Assembly: GCA_965261065.1 (NCBI GenBank)
Contig: OZ253444.1
Span: 2,790,001 to 2,854,000 of the forward strand
Source: JAKZVK01 sp965261065
Lineage (GTDB): Bacteria > Acidobacteriota > Terriglobia > Bryobacterales > UBA6623
Length of the DNA stretch: 64,000 nucleotides
Reading direction: 5' to 3'
The notes beneath the pieces are model-generated. The model was not told the origin of the DNA. It saw nothing but the letters and a program-made list of their open reading frames with translations, and searched no databases. The translations under genes and the position numbers were made by a program. Shown here in pieces: positions 24,710 to 33,233 of the stretch; positions within the stretch are counted from its first letter, which is position 1, and every line of letters starts with the position of its first letter.

Positions 24710-25435
24710 ATGAAGGGAAGCAACGTTAGCACCGGCCGTACGGTCCGCACTGGGCTCGTTCCGGCCCGTCCTTCAAGCTGGAGAGCCGCTTTGGCCGCGC
24801 CGGCACTGGCTCTCTTCGCCTTGCTGGCGAGCTGCGGGGGGAAAATCCTCCCGACTTTCTACTACCAGTTGAACCTTCCGGAACCCCCGGCCTCCGAAGC
24901 GGCTCCGGGCTCCGCGACGGCACTCATCATGCAGTTCAAGGCGTCGGAGATGCTTACGCAAGATCGCATTGTGTACCGGCCCTCGCCGGAGGAAGTCGGC
25001 TACTACGAGTACCACCGCTGGGCGGAAGACCCCCGCACGACTATAACGAACTCCTTGCAGGGCCAACTGCGCCGCCGCGGGACCTTCAGCCGCGTGGTCG
25101 GCTTTGACGGCCGCGCGAAAGCCGACTACCTGATCCAAGGCCGAATCGAGCGTCTTGAAGAAGTAGATTACGGCGGCGGTGTTACGGTCCGGGCCAAGTT
25201 GGCGCTCGACCTCCTCAAGCTCCCTTCGCGCGAAACCGTCTGGCAGGGCGTGAGCGAAACCTCGCAACCCGTCTCCGTCGGGGAAGTGAGCAGCGTCGTC
25301 ACCCAGATGAGCGGCGCCGTGCACATGGCCATCGAGAAGCTTGCCTCCGACCTCGACGCCTTTGTACGGTCCGGCGCCCAGGCGGGCAATGTCGCGCGGG
25401 CCTCATCGGACGTAGACACGCACGACAGTCAGTAG
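24710..25435 (+). CDS. ABC-type transport auxiliary lipoprotein (PqiC/LptE-like fold)
   Basis: A 241-residue protein. After a basic leader there is a hydrophobic stretch and lipobox LLASC, then FYYQLNLPEPP, matching the YYxL opening of ABC-type transport auxiliary lipoproteins. Further family-like segments are RIVYRPSPEEVGYYEYHRWAEDP and ADYLIQGRIERLEEVD. Relatives work with MCE/Mla or Pqi lipid transport at the outer membrane. No MCE protein, permease or ATPase gene is adjacent, so the partner is elsewhere. ATG 24710 gives a 46-residue leader that is long for a lipoprotein; a later start is possible. Confidence 0.75.
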   Translation: MKGSNVSTGRTVRTGLVPARPSSWRAALAAPALALFALLASCGGKILPTFYYQLNLPEPPASEAAPGSATALIMQFKASEMLTQDRIVYRPSPEEVGYYEYHRWAEDPRTTITNSLQGQLRRRGTFSRVVGFDGRAKADYLIQGRIERLEEVDYGGGVTVRAKLALDLLKLPSRETVWQGVSETSQPVSVGEVSSVVTQMSGAVHMAIEKLASDLDAFVRSGAQAGNVARASSDVDTHDSQ

Positions 25436-25456
25436 CCGCATCCGCGGCAACCCTCG

Positions 25457-25864
25457 TCACACCGCCGTCGTGACCTGCACGTGAATCATCCGCGTGCGGG
25501 GACGATTGTCGAAATCCATCAAGATGATTTGCTGCCACGTCCCCAGGGCCAGTTGGCCGTCGGCGATCGCGATCGAGAGCGACGGCTTCATCAGCGCCGC
25601 GCGAACGTGTGCGTACCCGTTGCCGTCGTGCCAAGCCTCGTTGTGCTTGTAGTCGGCATCAAGGGGAGCGATCCGCTCGAGTGCGTCTTTGAGGTCCTCC
25701 ACCGCGCCCGGCTCATACTCGATTGTCGACAGCGCAGCGGTCGAGCCGACGACGAACAGGTGTGCCACGCCCTCGGCCACGTTCGAGGACTCGCAAACGC
25801 GGCGGACCTCGCCGCTGATATCGATGATGTCGTTGAACCCGCTGGTCGAGACGGTCAGAACCAT
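25457..25864 (-). CDS. yjbQ: YjbQ/UPF0047 family protein
   Basis: A 135-residue single-domain protein of the secondary thiamine-phosphate synthase-like YjbQ family. Typical features are GVAHLFVVGSTAALSTIEYEPG, the conserved His-rich segment YKHNEAWHDGNGYAHVRAALM, and GTWQQIILMDFDNRPR. The biological role of the family is unclear; weak thiamine phosphate synthase activity has been described for some members. It follows the tad genes on the same strand, 30 bases after the small membrane protein, and may be co-transcribed. Confidence 0.9.
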   Translation of the reverse strand: MVLTVSTSGFNDIIDISGEVRRVCESSNVAEGVAHLFVVGSTAALSTIEYEPGAVEDLKDALERIAPLDADYKHNEAWHDGNGYAHVRAALMKPSLSIAIADGQLALGTWQQIILMDFDNRPRTRMIHVQVTTAV

Positions 25865-25894
25865 CCGTCCATTATGGACCGGCGGGGGATGCGG

Positions 25895-25990
25895 CTACTG
25901 CGGCGCGCTGTTCTTCCGGCGCATGATGATCAGCACCAGCAGAATCACGGCTAGCAGCCCGCAAATCATTCGAACGGCTGAGGGATCCAT
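25895..25990 (-). CDS. 31-residue single-pass membrane protein
   Basis: The frame from ATG 25990 encodes a short polar start, one hydrophobic helix (ICGLLAVILLVLIIM) and a basic end (RRKNSAPQ). AAGGAG stands seven bases before the ATG, which supports real translation. It lies 24 bases after tadC on the same strand, so it probably belongs to the tad operon. Function unknown; it could be a small assembly or stabilising subunit. The orientation (positive C-terminus) suggests that the C-terminus is cytoplasmic. Confidence 0.6.
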   Translation of the reverse strand: MDPSAVRMICGLLAVILLVLIIMRRKNSAPQ

Positions 25991-26014
25991 GGCAGTCTCC
26001 TTGTAGGTTTGGTA

Positions 26015-26932
26015 TTAGTCGCCCTTCATCATCGGAATCAGGACGTTCATGATGCGGAAGATGACCGGCCCGACGGTCACCACGAACAGCGACGGCAGAA
26101 TACAGAAAAAGATCGGGAAGACCAGCTTGATGGCCAACTTGGCGGCCTTCTCTTCCGCCCGCTGCCGCGCTGTGACGCGCATGAAGTCGGCGTGGGTGCG
26201 CAGCGTCTGCGAGATGCTCGTTCCAAAGCGGTCGGCCTGCACCAGGGTGCTGCAGAGCTTCTTCATGTCCTCGACGCCGCTTCGCTCGCCCAGGTTCTTC
26301 AGCGCTTCGGAGCGCCGCTTGCCGTGGCGCATCTCCAGGTTCGTGATCGCGAACTCGCTGCTCAACTCCGGATACGCCTTCCGCATCTCGCGGCTCACCT
26401 GAATGATGGCCAGGTCGAGACCCAACCCCGACTCGACACACACGATCAACAGGTCGAGGGCGTTCGGCAGCGCGCGTGTGATTCTCTTCTTGCGCCGCTT
26501 GACGAGCAAGCCCAGCACCTCGTTCGGCACGATGAACCCGAGCCCCGCCGACGCCACGATCAGGAACATCCGGTTGTCGTTGCTCACGCCGAGCCGCATC
26601 GACACCAGCCAAACCAGCAGCGGAAGCGCCACGGTTGCCAAAGCCTTGAGACCATAGAAAATCTTGAACGCGCCCGGTGACCGGAACCCCGCGTTGTAGA
26701 GCCGCTGACGCGCCGAGGTGAGGTCCGCCGGCGACGCGGGCACCAGATTGCCGAGCTTCGCGAGGATGTCGTGAATCGCCAGGCTCGGGTGAGGCGCCGG
26801 ACGGCCCGTGTTGGCGCCGCCTTCGAGGATGCGTTCCACCGTCGTGCGAGGGCTGATCCAGAACTTGACCCCCAGGAAGTACAGCATCCCGGTGATCATC
26901 ACAAACAGCAGGATGGAGAAGGTAACTACCAT
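26015..26932 (-). CDS. tadC: TadC-like type II secretion system F protein
   Basis: A 305-residue inner-membrane protein of the tight-adherence (Flp pilus) machinery. It has an N-terminal helix (FSILLFVMITGMLYFLGV), two central helices (ALATVALPLLVWLVSM, FLIVASAGLGFIVPNEV), the F-domain motif LPNALDLLIVCVESGLGLDLAI and a C-terminal helix pair (VFPIFFCILPSLFVVTVGPVIFRI). TadC pairs with TadB to form the platform on which the CpaF/TadA motor acts. It follows tadB with a 34-base gap. Confidence 0.88.
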   Translation of the reverse strand: MVVTFSILLFVMITGMLYFLGVKFWISPRTTVERILEGGANTGRPAPHPSLAIHDILAKLGNLVPASPADLTSARQRLYNAGFRSPGAFKIFYGLKALATVALPLLVWLVSMRLGVSNDNRMFLIVASAGLGFIVPNEVLGLLVKRRKKRITRALPNALDLLIVCVESGLGLDLAIIQVSREMRKAYPELSSEFAITNLEMRHGKRRSEALKNLGERSGVEDMKKLCSTLVQADRFGTSISQTLRTHADFMRVTARQRAEEKAAKLAIKLVFPIFFCILPSLFVVTVGPVIFRIMNVLIPMMKGD

Positions 26933-26966
26933 GAGTGCGCCACCGGTCCCGCCCCTCGCATCACCG

Positions 26967-27935
26967 TCAGACCTCGATCTTCACAATCTGCCGCATGATG
27001 AAATAACCCACCGCCTGGAACCCCAACGCCAAACCGGCCATCCACTGCCCTGCGTACTCGTCGGTGAAAAACAGCATGTGATCGCGATTGACGAAGTACA
27101 TCAACAACCCCACCGCGCTGGGAATCGCCGTCAGCACCAAGCTCGACAGCCGCCCATGCGCGCTAATCGTCCGAATCTGCCCGCGTAGCTTGAAGCGCTC
27201 GCGGATGAGCGTCGAGAGCTTGTCGAGAATCTCCGCCAAATTGCCCCCTGTGCGCTTCTGCAGTACCACCGCGGCGACAAAGAACTGCACGTCCATTAGC
27301 GGCACGCGGGTCGATAGCTTCTCGAGCGTCACGTCGATCGGCAGGCCCAGGTTCTGCTCCTCGAACGTCCGCCGAAACTCGCTGGCCAGCGGATTGGGAA
27401 ACTCCTGGTGCAGCATCTCCAGCGACACCGAAAACGCGTGACCGGCCCGCATGGCCTGCGCGATGAACTGCAGCGCGTCGGGGAACTGCGACTCGAACTT
27501 GAAGATTCGCTTGGAGCGCATCCGGCGCAGCAACAAGAACGGCGCCGCCCCCGCCACCGGCGCCGCGGCAAAGGCCGCCACGTGGAACGAAGGAAGCAGG
27601 TACCAAATCGCATTGAACGCGCCCAGGTCCAGCAGCAGGGATATGATGCACAGCTGCCCGACCGCCCAGCGTACGCCGGCTTGCTCAATGAGGTTCTGCA
27701 CGTGCTTGTCGAAACTGAGCTTTTCGAGCAGCCGCCCGAACAGGTCTTTCTTCTTCTCCTCATCCGAGAGGAAGAGAGGCGTTTCGGCGATCTTCGTGTG
27801 CGCGGGATCGGCCTTCCCAGCCAGGCGGTCGCGCACTTTCGCGGCGTCGCCCCTGTCGAACGACTTCTGGACGATCAGGTACGTTCCCACCGTCAACGTC
27901 ATGATGACGACGAACACGACCACCACCATCAGCAT
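26967..27935 (-). CDS. tadB: TadB-like type II secretion system F protein
   Basis: A 322-residue platform protein of the tad system. It has an N-terminal helix (MVVVVFVVIMTLTVGTYLIV), a central hydrophobic pair around residues 100-135, the F-domain segment FPDALQFIAQAMRAGHAFSVSLEML, the NLAEILDKLSTLIRERFKLRGQIRTISAHGRLS region typical of TadB, and a C-terminal helix pair. It lies between the motor gene and tadC. Confidence 0.88.
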   Translation of the reverse strand: MLMVVVVFVVIMTLTVGTYLIVQKSFDRGDAAKVRDRLAGKADPAHTKIAETPLFLSDEEKKKDLFGRLLEKLSFDKHVQNLIEQAGVRWAVGQLCIISLLLDLGAFNAIWYLLPSFHVAAFAAAPVAGAAPFLLLRRMRSKRIFKFESQFPDALQFIAQAMRAGHAFSVSLEMLHQEFPNPLASEFRRTFEEQNLGLPIDVTLEKLSTRVPLMDVQFFVAAVVLQKRTGGNLAEILDKLSTLIRERFKLRGQIRTISAHGRLSSLVLTAIPSAVGLLMYFVNRDHMLFFTDEYAGQWMAGLALGFQAVGYFIMRQIVKIEV

Positions 27936-27999
27936 GGCCGCACCTCGCCTCTTTCGCGGCCGCGGTCCAGGCCGTTCGCCCGAGCCATCGACCCACGCG

Positions 28000-29370
28000 T
28001 CACGGGTTCACCTCGACCACCGAATCGAACAGCTCCGTGGGTAGATGAATGCCCGCGGCGAGAAACTTCTCGTGAAACTTGGGTCGAATGCCCGTGGCCG
28101 CGAACCGTCCCCGCACCTTGCCCTCCGGCGAAATGCCGGACTTCTCAAACACAAAAAAGTCCTGCAGCGTGATCACCTCACCCTCCATGTTCCCCACCTC
28201 GGTGATCGAAAGTATGCGGCGCGAGCCGTCACTCAACCGGGCCGTCTGCACCGCCAGGTCCACGGCCGAGGAGATCTGCTGCCGAATGGACGTCAAGCTC
28301 AGATTCGAGTTCGCCATCGTCACCATGACTTCGAGACGCGAGATCACGTCGCGTGGCGTGTTGGCGTGAATCGTGGTCATCGAACCGTCGTGGCCCGTGT
28401 TCATCGCCTGCAGCATGTCGAGAGCCTCTTCCGAGCGGCACTCGCCGATGATGATGCTGTCCGGCCTCATACGGAGCGAGTTGACCAGCAGCTCCCGCTG
28501 GCGAACCGTCCCGGTGCCTTCCATGTTGGGCGGACGCGTTTCGAGCCGCGCCAGATGTGACTGCTTGAGCTGCAGCTCGGCGGCGTCCTCGATCGTGACC
28601 ACCCGCTCGGCCGAACCAATGAAGGCCGACAGGGCGTTGAGCAAGGTCGTTTTGCCGGAGCCCGTACCGCCGGAGACGATGATGTTCAGGCGGCACTTGA
28701 CCGCCGCCGCCAGCAGCTCCATCATCCCCTGTGTCATCGACTGCTTCTCGACCAAGTCCTGCGGCAGCAGCTTGTCGGTCCCAAAGCGGCGGATCGACAT
28801 CAGCGGACCGTCCACGGCCAGCGGCGGAATGATCGCATTGACGCGCGAGCCATCCGGCAGCCGGGCGTCGACCATCGGCGACGACTCGTCGATGCGGCGG
28901 CCGACTTGGGAGACGATCTTGTCGATGATGCGCAGCAGGTGGCTATCGTCTTTGAACGTAACGGCGGTCAGCTCCAGGCAGCCATTGCGTTCGACGTAGA
29001 CTTGGCTGTGCGTGTTGACCAGAATGTCGCTTACCGACGGGTCGTTCAGCAGCGGCTCGAGCGGCCCCAGCCCAAACACCTCATCGAGCACCTCGGAGAT
29101 GACCTGGTTCCGCTCGACGGCGCTGAGCAGCGTCTGCTCGCTGTCCATGAGCGCCGTCAGGGCGGTGCGCACCTCGTTGCGTAGCCGCTGCGTCTCGATC
29201 GACGCCAGCGCCTCGAGGTTGATCTTGTCGAGCAGCTTGCGGTGCAGCGTGAACTTGAGTTCCTGATACTCCTGGCCCAGCAGCTTCTTCGATGCAGCGG
29301 GCGGGCCTTTCTTCTGGAACTCTTCCCAGCGGACGACACCGGCGGGTGATTGCGTATCGGTTGCAGGCAT
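28000..29370 (-). CDS. cpaF: CpaF/TadA-type secretion ATPase
   Basis: A 456-residue cytoplasmic hexameric ATPase that powers Flp pilus assembly. The N-terminal region (residues 1-200) ends in LPDGSRVNAIIPPLAVDGPLMSIRRF. Walker A is GGTGSGKT (residues 234-241), followed by the Asp box (RVVTIEDAAEL), Walker B region (RPDSIIIGECRSEEALDML) and His box (GHDGSMTTIHANTPRD). It is first in the set cpaF-tadB-tadC-small protein. The usual neighbours (pilin, prepilin peptidase, CpaC secretin, CpaE/TadZ) are not in the window. Confidence 0.92.
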   Translation of the reverse strand: MPATDTQSPAGVVRWEEFQKKGPPAASKKLLGQEYQELKFTLHRKLLDKINLEALASIETQRLRNEVRTALTALMDSEQTLLSAVERNQVISEVLDEVFGLGPLEPLLNDPSVSDILVNTHSQVYVERNGCLELTAVTFKDDSHLLRIIDKIVSQVGRRIDESSPMVDARLPDGSRVNAIIPPLAVDGPLMSIRRFGTDKLLPQDLVEKQSMTQGMMELLAAAVKCRLNIIVSGGTGSGKTTLLNALSAFIGSAERVVTIEDAAELQLKQSHLARLETRPPNMEGTGTVRQRELLVNSLRMRPDSIIIGECRSEEALDMLQAMNTGHDGSMTTIHANTPRDVISRLEVMVTMANSNLSLTSIRQQISSAVDLAVQTARLSDGSRRILSITEVGNMEGEVITLQDFFVFEKSGISPEGKVRGRFAATGIRPKFHEKFLAAGIHLPTELFDSVVEVNP

Positions 29371-29914
29371 ATGGGTTCGGAGTCGCGTCTCCGAATTCCA
29401 TATCGACTCGGGCAGATCAAAGATGAGGCTGGCTCAGCGGCTCGGCGGGGACGGCGGGTGCAGATGGGATGCAGCGACTCAACCGCTTGCGGTTCGGCCA
29501 CACGAATCACGATCCCTACAGCTATACTCGTGAGGCATGAACCGCCGCCAACTCCTACGCAACGCCGTCGCCGCCCCCTTGCTGGCCACCCACGGCCTGC
29601 CCTGGCACCAGCGCTAACACATGGGCGTCGCCCGCTGTAACCTCTCCCTCTGGCCCGCCGACATGTGATCGTCGAGCTTCGCTGGCTGTGGGGCGGCCCG
29701 ACTGTTTACTGCCGCCTGGTTGTAGGGGCGAACCGCTGTGTTCGCCCCCCACCCAAACCGCGCCACCCGAACCGTAGGGGTGGACCCCCGCGTCCATCCG
29801 ACAACTCGGCCACCCTCACGCCGCCGCCGGCACACTGCGGCCCAAGCCACCAAAAACACCCAAAATTCACTTGCGCCCCACCGTCCAAATGGCCTCTAAT
29901 TGACTCACCGCCAC
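29371..29914. other. Intergenic region with repeat copies and a gene remnant
   Basis: This stretch separates the divergent tad and TIR-AAA operons. It holds the remnant at 29537-29617 and two facing-type repeat copies, GTAGGGGCGAACCGCTGTGT (from 29722) and GTAGGGGTGGAC...CGCGTCCA (29774-29797). The same family recurs at 49.44-49.61 kb. No clear promoter for the TIR gene is visible. Confidence 0.45.
29537..29617 (+). pseudogene. Tat-signal remnant of a lost exported protein
   Basis: ATG 29537 opens a 26-residue frame with a twin-arginine start (NRRQLLRNAVAAPLLATHG) that stops at 29617. A second frame just after reads MGVARCNLSLWP before stopping. The joined text resembles the N-terminus of exported TIM-barrel proteins that begin with a Tat signal, so this is probably what is left after a deletion. 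Confidence 0.45.
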
Positions 29915-31423
29915 ATGCCGAAAGCCTTCATCAGCTACACCCACGGCGAGCCCGACTCGACCTTCGCCGACGGCCTCGTCCATCATCTACGCGAAAACGG
30001 GGTCGAGGTCTTTATCGACACCGACATCCGCCTCGCCGACAACTGGGTCGAGAAAATCGAAGACCATCTCGGGCAAGCGGACTTCCTTATCCTCCTCATC
30101 TCCAAGCTCTCGATCACGAGCGACATGGTGCTCGAAGAAGTCCGCCGAGCTCACGAGCGAAAACGCGCCGGAGATCTACGATTCGTCCCCGTCCGGCTCG
30201 ACTACACCGGCGCTCTGCCGTACGACCTGGGCGGATACCTCAGCCGAATTCAGTACACCACCTGGCAGCCGGGCGCCCAGCCCGAAGCCGTCTACGCCGA
30301 GATCGTCACCGCCATCCAGTCGCCCGAACCCGACCTTCTGCCTGACTTCGCCGACTCGGCCGAGGCGGTCGCGCAGATGGCCGAAGCCATCCACTCGGGT
30401 CCGCCGCTCCCCTCCTTCGATGCCCGCCTTGAAACAGGCACCGTCCGCGCTGACTCGCCCTTCTACGTTCGGCGGTCTGAAGATGACCGTATCGAGGAGC
30501 TTCTTGCCCTTGACGACGGAAGAACAATTGTTGTCGGCGGCCCTCGCCAAGTCGGTAAGAGCTCCCTGCTCGCGATGGCGCAGGCCTGGGCCGAAGAGCA
30601 CCACTATCTTTGCTGCTACATCACGTTTCAAGGCATGGACCCCGATCAGCTCGACTCGCTCCCGGGCTTATTGAAGTACCTGGCCGCCAAACTCCACCGC
30701 GATCTCGATACGGCGCTCCACCCCAAAGACGTCTGGGATGACTTCCTCGGCCACAAAGAGAGCTTCGCCGTCTTCGTTGAAGACGCGATCCTTCGCGGCG
30801 CCGACTCCCAAGTCGTTATCTTCTTCGACGAGGTCGACCTCATCTTTCGGCGCGATTACAGCAACAGCTTTTTCGGCATGCTGCGCAGTTGGCACGAGAA
30901 CCGCGCGCGCCGCGAAAACTGGAACAAGCTCAACATTCTCATTGGCCACGCCACCGACCCCTCGACCTGGATCGAAGACGACAATCAATCACCCTTCAAC
31001 GTCGGGGTGAATCTCTATCCAGAGGATCTCACCCCAGCTCATGTCCGCCGCTTGATCGAACGCCACGAGGGCCTCGATGTCGCAATCTGCGACGCCGTGA
31101 TCGACCTTTGCGGTGGCCAGCCGTACCTGATTCGCAGAGCCCTGTACGCAGTCGCGAAGGAGGATCTGACGGTGGCCGAACTCGCGACGCAAGCTCGCAC
31201 CGAGCGCAGCCCGTTCCGCGATCATCTCAACCGTTTTCGCATTCATCTGGAACGAAAGCCAAAACTCGCACTCGCGATGAAGCTTGTCATTCGCGACAAC
31301 CGCTGCGACGATGAAGACGACTTCCAGAGTCTTCGCGCGGCTGGACTGATCGCGGGAGACACAAAAAACGATTGCCGGACGCGCTGCGGGCTCTACCGCG
31401 AGTACTTCGAGCGCCATCTGTGA
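29915..31423 (+). CDS. TIR domain-AAA-like (STAND-type) ATPase
   Basis: A 502-residue cytoplasmic protein. Residues 1-130 form a TIR-type domain: KAFISYTH opening, GVEVFIDTD on the second strand, DFLILLISKLSITSDMVLEEV containing Glu74/Glu75 at the expected catalytic Glu position, then RFVPVRLDY. Residues about 175-480 are an AAA-like NTPase with Walker A GGPRQVGKSS (208-217), Walker B VVIFFDEVD (300-308), and an RSPFRDHL/winged-helix-like tail. TIR domains in bacteria cleave NAD+ or make cyclic ADP-ribose signals. A TIR fused to an NTPase is the layout of immune sensors. It overlaps the next gene by four bases and is probably translationally coupled to it. Confidence 0.85.
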   Translation: MPKAFISYTHGEPDSTFADGLVHHLRENGVEVFIDTDIRLADNWVEKIEDHLGQADFLILLISKLSITSDMVLEEVRRAHERKRAGDLRFVPVRLDYTGALPYDLGGYLSRIQYTTWQPGAQPEAVYAEIVTAIQSPEPDLLPDFADSAEAVAQMAEAIHSGPPLPSFDARLETGTVRADSPFYVRRSEDDRIEELLALDDGRTIVVGGPRQVGKSSLLAMAQAWAEEHHYLCCYITFQGMDPDQLDSLPGLLKYLAAKLHRDLDTALHPKDVWDDFLGHKESFAVFVEDAILRGADSQVVIFFDEVDLIFRRDYSNSFFGMLRSWHENRARRENWNKLNILIGHATDPSTWIEDDNQSPFNVGVNLYPEDLTPAHVRRLIERHEGLDVAICDAVIDLCGGQPYLIRRALYAVAKEDLTVAELATQARTERSPFRDHLNRFRIHLERKPKLALAMKLVIRDNRCDDEDDFQSLRAAGLIAGDTKNDCRTRCGLYREYFERHL

Positions 31424-33204
31424 CGCCGACCACTTCATCCCCGACGGACTTCTACGTCACCGGCGGTTCGCTCAAAGCCGGCGACCCCAGCTACGTCGTC
31501 CGCGAGGCCGATGACGAACTCCTCGACCACTGCATCAAGGGTGATTTCTGCTACATCTTGACGCCGCGCCAGTTGGGCAAGTCGAGCCTGATCGTAAGCA
31601 CAGCCGCTCGTCTCAAAGAAAAGGGAATCCGCACGGCGATCGTTGACCTCACCGACATCGGCGGGGTCAAAGAAGCGGTCACGGCCGACCAGTGGTACTA
31701 CGGCGTCGCCTACCGCATCCTGCGCGAGCTCGGCATCACGTTCAACCTCAAGTCATGGTGGCAAGAGAACGACAACCTACCACCGCTGCAGCGCCTGACC
31801 GAGTACTTTCGCGACGTGTTGCTGGCCCACTGCCCCGAGCGAGTCGTCATCTTTGTCGACGAGATCGACACCACCATCAACCTGCCGTTCTCCGACGATT
31901 TTTTCACGGTGATTCGGGCCTGTTACAACGCGCGCGCGAAAGACGACGCGATCGAGCGCCTCAGTTTCGTCTTGGCGGGCGTCGCTACGCCGTCGCAGTT
32001 GATCAACGACCCCAAGCGAACCCCGTTTAACGTCGGCGAACGCATTGAGTTAAGCGACTTCACGCGCGACCAAGCCTCCAAGCTGGCCGCCGGCCTACAC
32101 CCCGACCGCTCACGCCGCGAGGCCCTGCTTGAACGTATTCTCTACTGGACCAACGGCCACCCTTACCTCACGCAGTCGCTCTGCACGGCTGTCATCGAAG
32201 CCGGACCTTCCGACGAATCGCCGGAAGAGATGATCGACGGGCTGGTCAGGCGAAACTACTTCACCGAAGGCAGCACCCAAAAAGACCATAGCCTGCGCTT
32301 TGTCCGCGATCGGTTGACCGGCGAAGGCCCGCACTTGCGGCCCGTGCTCAAGACCTACCGCCGGGTACTTAAAGGCGACCGCGTCGAAGATCAGCCGACT
32401 TCCCCGGTGCAGGCCACGCTCAAACTTTCCGGCGCGGTACTGGCCGAGTCATCCGGCGAGCTCCGCATCCGCAACCGGGTTTACGAGACGGTCTTCGACA
32501 GCGCTTGGGCCAAGGCACAAATGCCGCGCGACCGCACGCGTCAGGTCGCCTACCTCGCAAGCGCGGCGGCGGTTATTCTCGCGGCCGTCGTGGGCTGGCT
32601 CCTCTGGGCTCAGGCTCAGCGGGATGCCGCGGTGATCCGGCTCACCGAGGCGAAAGCGAGTGTGTGGCAGCAGCAGGAGATCGGTTATTCAGTGTCCTGG
32701 GCTGAGCTCGATTCCGCCTCCCTCGAAACCCACATCGAAGATCTGCGGCTACTATCGACAACGGACCTCGACCTGAGCTTTACCCAAGTCTCCGACCTCT
32801 CCGTCCTGGAGAAGCTCCCCTCCTTGCAGTACCTCGATCTGAGCGGGACCCCAGTCTCCGACCTCTCAGTCTTGGAGAAGCTCACCTCCTTGCAGTCCCT
32901 CTCCCTGAGCGGGACCCAAGTCTCCGACCTCTCCGGCTTGGAGAAGCTCCCCTCCTTGCAGTACCTCGATCTGAGCGGGGCCCCAGTCTCCGACCTCTCC
33001 ATCTTGGAGAAGCTCACCTCCTTGCAGGTCCTCGAGCTAAGCGGGACCCCAGTCTCCGACCTCTCCGTCTTGGAGAAGCTCACCTCCTTGCAGGTCCTCG
33101 ATCTGAGCGGGACCCCAGTCTCCGCCGAAGAGATAGACGCCTTACGTAGAGCCCTCCCACGCACCAGCGTCCTAGCGACAGCTAGAAAGTCGGACAGCCC
33201 GTAG
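31420..33204 (+). CDS. AAA-like ATPase with membrane helix and leucine-rich repeats
   Basis: A 594-residue protein starting at GTG 31420, which overlaps the TIR gene stop (GTGA). Residues about 5-350 are an AAA-like domain with a degenerate Walker A TPRQLGKSS (48-56) and Walker B VVIFVDEID. The phrase GHPYLTQSLCTAVIEA is typical of the AAA-like family found with effector or sensor domains. A single helix follows (YLASAAAVILAAVVGWLLWA), then five near-identical 22-residue leucine-rich repeats (VSDLSVLEKLxSLQxLDLSG) and the cap EEIDALRRALP. It looks like the sensor half of a split NLR-like system whose TIR effector half is encoded upstream. Ligand and effect are unknown. Confidence 0.82.
   Translation: MTPTTSSPTDFYVTGGSLKAGDPSYVVREADDELLDHCIKGDFCYILTPRQLGKSSLIVSTAARLKEKGIRTAIVDLTDIGGVKEAVTADQWYYGVAYRILRELGITFNLKSWWQENDNLPPLQRLTEYFRDVLLAHCPERVVIFVDEIDTTINLPFSDDFFTVIRACYNARAKDDAIERLSFVLAGVATPSQLINDPKRTPFNVGERIELSDFTRDQASKLAAGLHPDRSRREALLERILYWTNGHPYLTQSLCTAVIEAGPSDESPEEMIDGLVRRNYFTEGSTQKDHSLRFVRDRLTGEGPHLRPVLKTYRRVLKGDRVEDQPTSPVQATLKLSGAVLAESSGELRIRNRVYETVFDSAWAKAQMPRDRTRQVAYLASAAAVILAAVVGWLLWAQAQRDAAVIRLTEAKASVWQQQEIGYSVSWAELDSASLETHIEDLRLLSTTDLDLSFTQVSDLSVLEKLPSLQYLDLSGTPVSDLSVLEKLTSLQSLSLSGTQVSDLSGLEKLPSLQYLDLSGAPVSDLSILEKLTSLQVLELSGTPVSDLSVLEKLTSLQVLDLSGTPVSAEEIDALRRALPRTSVLATARKSDSP
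32776..33120 (+). repeat. Five tandem 66-bp units coding for leucine-rich repeats
   Basis: The text GTCTCCGACCTCTCCGTC, followed by TTGGAGAAGCTC and TCCTTGCAG, recurs every 66 bases with few changes, mostly at codons for the variable solvent-exposed positions (P/T, Y/S/V, D/E). The DNA-level identity suggests recent tandem expansion and possible unit-number variation between strains. Confidence 0.85.
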
Positions 33205-33233
33205 CGCGGATCTCGATTTTGAGATCCGCAGCC
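33201..33233. repeat. Palindromic repeat overlapping the LRR gene stop codon
   Basis: GTAGCGCGGATCTC-GATTTT-GAGATCCGC, the same family as at 23041 and 24268. The TAG stop codon of the LRR protein (33202-33204) lies inside the first bases of the repeat, so the repeat may have set the present C-terminus. Confidence 0.7.

Noticed and set aside
32776..33120. CRISPR array
   Set aside because: The regular units are 66 bases, coding, without spacer-repeat alternation, and in frame with a leucine-rich repeat protein. No other regular spaced repeats were seen in the window.
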